DNA of 6,531 nt from Actinomycetes bacterium (GTDB lineage Bacteria; Actinomycetota; Acidimicrobiia; Acidimicrobiales; Palsa-688). The first letter of the stretch is position 1, and each line of letters opens with the position of its first letter. The stretch is taken from contig JAKAXN010000261.1 in assembly GCA_021816565.1 (NCBI GenBank), forward strand, positions 1 to 6,531, in the 5' to 3' direction. Both the position numbers and the translations under genes were made by a program. This document shows positions 5,850 through 6,531 of this stretch, piece by piece. A model generated the notes under the pieces. That model made no database searches. It had not been told where the DNA came from and saw only the letters and a list, made by a program, of their open reading frames with translations.

Positions 5850-5854
5850 CCGGG
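5841..5854 (+). other. Small hairpin across the flp stop codon
   Basis: CCCGG (5841-5845) and CCGGG (5850-5854) can pair around a CTGA loop that contains the flp stop codon. There is no T-tract, so it is not a standard terminator. It could mark an mRNA end or moderate read-on into the glycosyltransferase. Short GC stems are common in DNA of this composition. Confidence 0.2.
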
Positions 5855-5870
5855 TACTGGGGGCGGGGGC

Positions 5871-6531
5871 ATGCTTGTCAACAGCCCGACACAGTCCTTC
5901 CGTGACCGGCCCGGCCGTCTGCGTCTCGCAGCGGTCGGGCCGGCGGCGGTTGAGACCACCGTCGATGTGGTGATCCCGGTGTACAACGAGGCCCACGTTC
6001 TCGAGCGCAGCGTGATCCAGCTCCGGCGCTGGCTCGACGCCGGGTTCCCGTACCCGGCGGTGGTGACCATCGCCGACAACGCCAGCACCGACGGCACCTG
6101 GGAGGTGGCCCGCCGTCTGGCCCGCACGGTGCCGGGGGTCCAGGCCCTGCACCTGGCCGAGAAGGGCCGGGGCCGGGCCCTGGCCGCCGCGTGGTCGGCC
6201 AGCCGGGCATCGGTGCTGGCCTACATGGACGTCGACCTGTCCACCGACCTGGCAGCGTTGCTGCCACTGGTCGGATCCGTGGCGTCGGGCCACAGCCAGG
6301 TGGCCATCGGCAGCCGGCTGACCCCGGGGTCCCGGGTGGGTCGGGGAGTGGTGCGCGAGGTCGTCTCCCGCGGTTACAACCTGGTCATCCGGGTGGCCGT
6401 GGGCCGCCGCTTCACCGACGCCCAGTGCGGGTTCAAGGCGCTGAGCGCCGACGCCGCGGCGCTCCTGCTGCCGCACATCGAGGAAGGCGGCTGGTTCTTC
6501 GACACCGAGATGCTGTTGAGGGCCGCGGCCG
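5871..6531 (+). CDS. Family 2 glycosyltransferase, polyprenyl-/dolichyl-phosphate hexose synthase-like (3'-truncated)
   Basis: The frame is open from ATG 5871 to the right edge (220 complete codons), so the gene continues beyond the window. It encodes a GT-A fold GT2 enzyme that would transfer a hexose from a nucleotide sugar, typically to polyprenyl phosphate at the inner membrane. Motifs in order: TTVDVVIPVYNEAHVLE (29-45), IADNASTDGT (67-76), EKGRGRALAAAW (97-108), the metal-binding DxD in YMDVDLSTD (118-126), AIGSRL (145-150), FTDAQCGFKAL (181-191) and EGGWFFDTEML (205-215). The last two are typical of the DPM1/dolichyl-phosphate glucosyltransferase branch; some relatives carry a C-terminal GtrA domain, which cannot be judged here. 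About 29 residues precede the catalytic core. A G-rich stretch just before the ATG is a poor ribosome site. It follows flp by 21 bases with no terminator, so it may be co-transcribed. Which sugar and acceptor are used cannot be told. Confidence 0.92.
   Translation, partial: MLVNSPTQSFRDRPGRLRLAAVGPAAVETTVDVVIPVYNEAHVLERSVIQLRRWLDAGFPYPAVVTIADNASTDGTWEVARRLARTVPGVQALHLAEKGRGRALAAAWSASRASVLAYMDVDLSTDLAALLPLVGSVASGHSQVAIGSRLTPGSRVGRGVVREVVSRGYNLVIRVAVGRRFTDAQCGFKALSADAAALLLPHIEEGGWFFDTEMLLRAAA

Noticed and set aside
5552..5905. 117-codon + strand frame across the flp leader and flp
   Set aside because: It reads flp out of frame into an Arg/His-rich product and has no ribosome site; the Flp frame is unmistakable.
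1..6531. CRISPR arrays, tRNA/rRNA genes, transposases or attachment sites
   Set aside because: No regularly spaced repeats, no RNA-gene signatures and no mobile-element genes or terminal repeats were seen in the window.

Overview
The window is high-GC actinobacterial-type DNA. Coding regions sit near 70% GC with strongly G/C-biased third codon positions and many GTG-type or overlapping starts. It carries the export core of a Tad (tight adherence) / Flp type IVc pilus locus. The VGECRG Walker B version in the ATPase and the codon bias suggest Actinobacteria, possibly an Acidimicrobiia-like lineage, but the lineage is an inference. All convincing genes are on the + strand.

Layout: (1) 2-1192, the 5'-truncated assembly ATPase TadA/CpaF. 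(2) 1189-2163, the inner-membrane platform protein TadB, overlapping tadA by 4 bases. (3) 2168-3088, the second platform protein TadC. (4) 3113-4831, a membrane-anchored, GAF-containing HisKA_3 sensor histidine kinase whose ATP-binding domain looks badly degenerate. (5) 4828-5445, a NarL/LuxR-type response regulator overlapping the kinase by 4 bases. (6) 5446-5615, a 170-base regulatory gap; its last ~150 bases are about 45% GC and full of inverted repeats. (7) 5616-5849, a small Flp pilin prepilin. (8) 5871 to the right edge, a 3'-truncated family 2 glycosyltransferase of the polyprenyl-/dolichyl-phosphate hexose synthase type.

How they could work together: TadA powers pilin assembly through the TadB/TadC platform, and Flp is the subunit. 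The two-component pair lies between the machine genes and the pilin gene, directly in front of the pilin's control region, so it is a good candidate for controlling flp. The flp leader contains a perfect 7-2-7 inverted repeat, the geometry used by NarL-type regulators. Two sequences resembling sigma-28 (FliA/WhiG) promoters lie upstream of the kinase and upstream of flp. The glycosyltransferase directly behind flp may supply a lipid-linked sugar, possibly for pilin or surface glycosylation (inference).

Most unusual points: the kinase keeps its phospho-acceptor His and DxxxQ phosphatase motif but lacks the ATP-domain N-box Asn; the kinase start is ambiguous (possible leaderless GTG versus a mutated ATG); and the flp leader has alternative pairings and a 25-codon reading frame spanning it.
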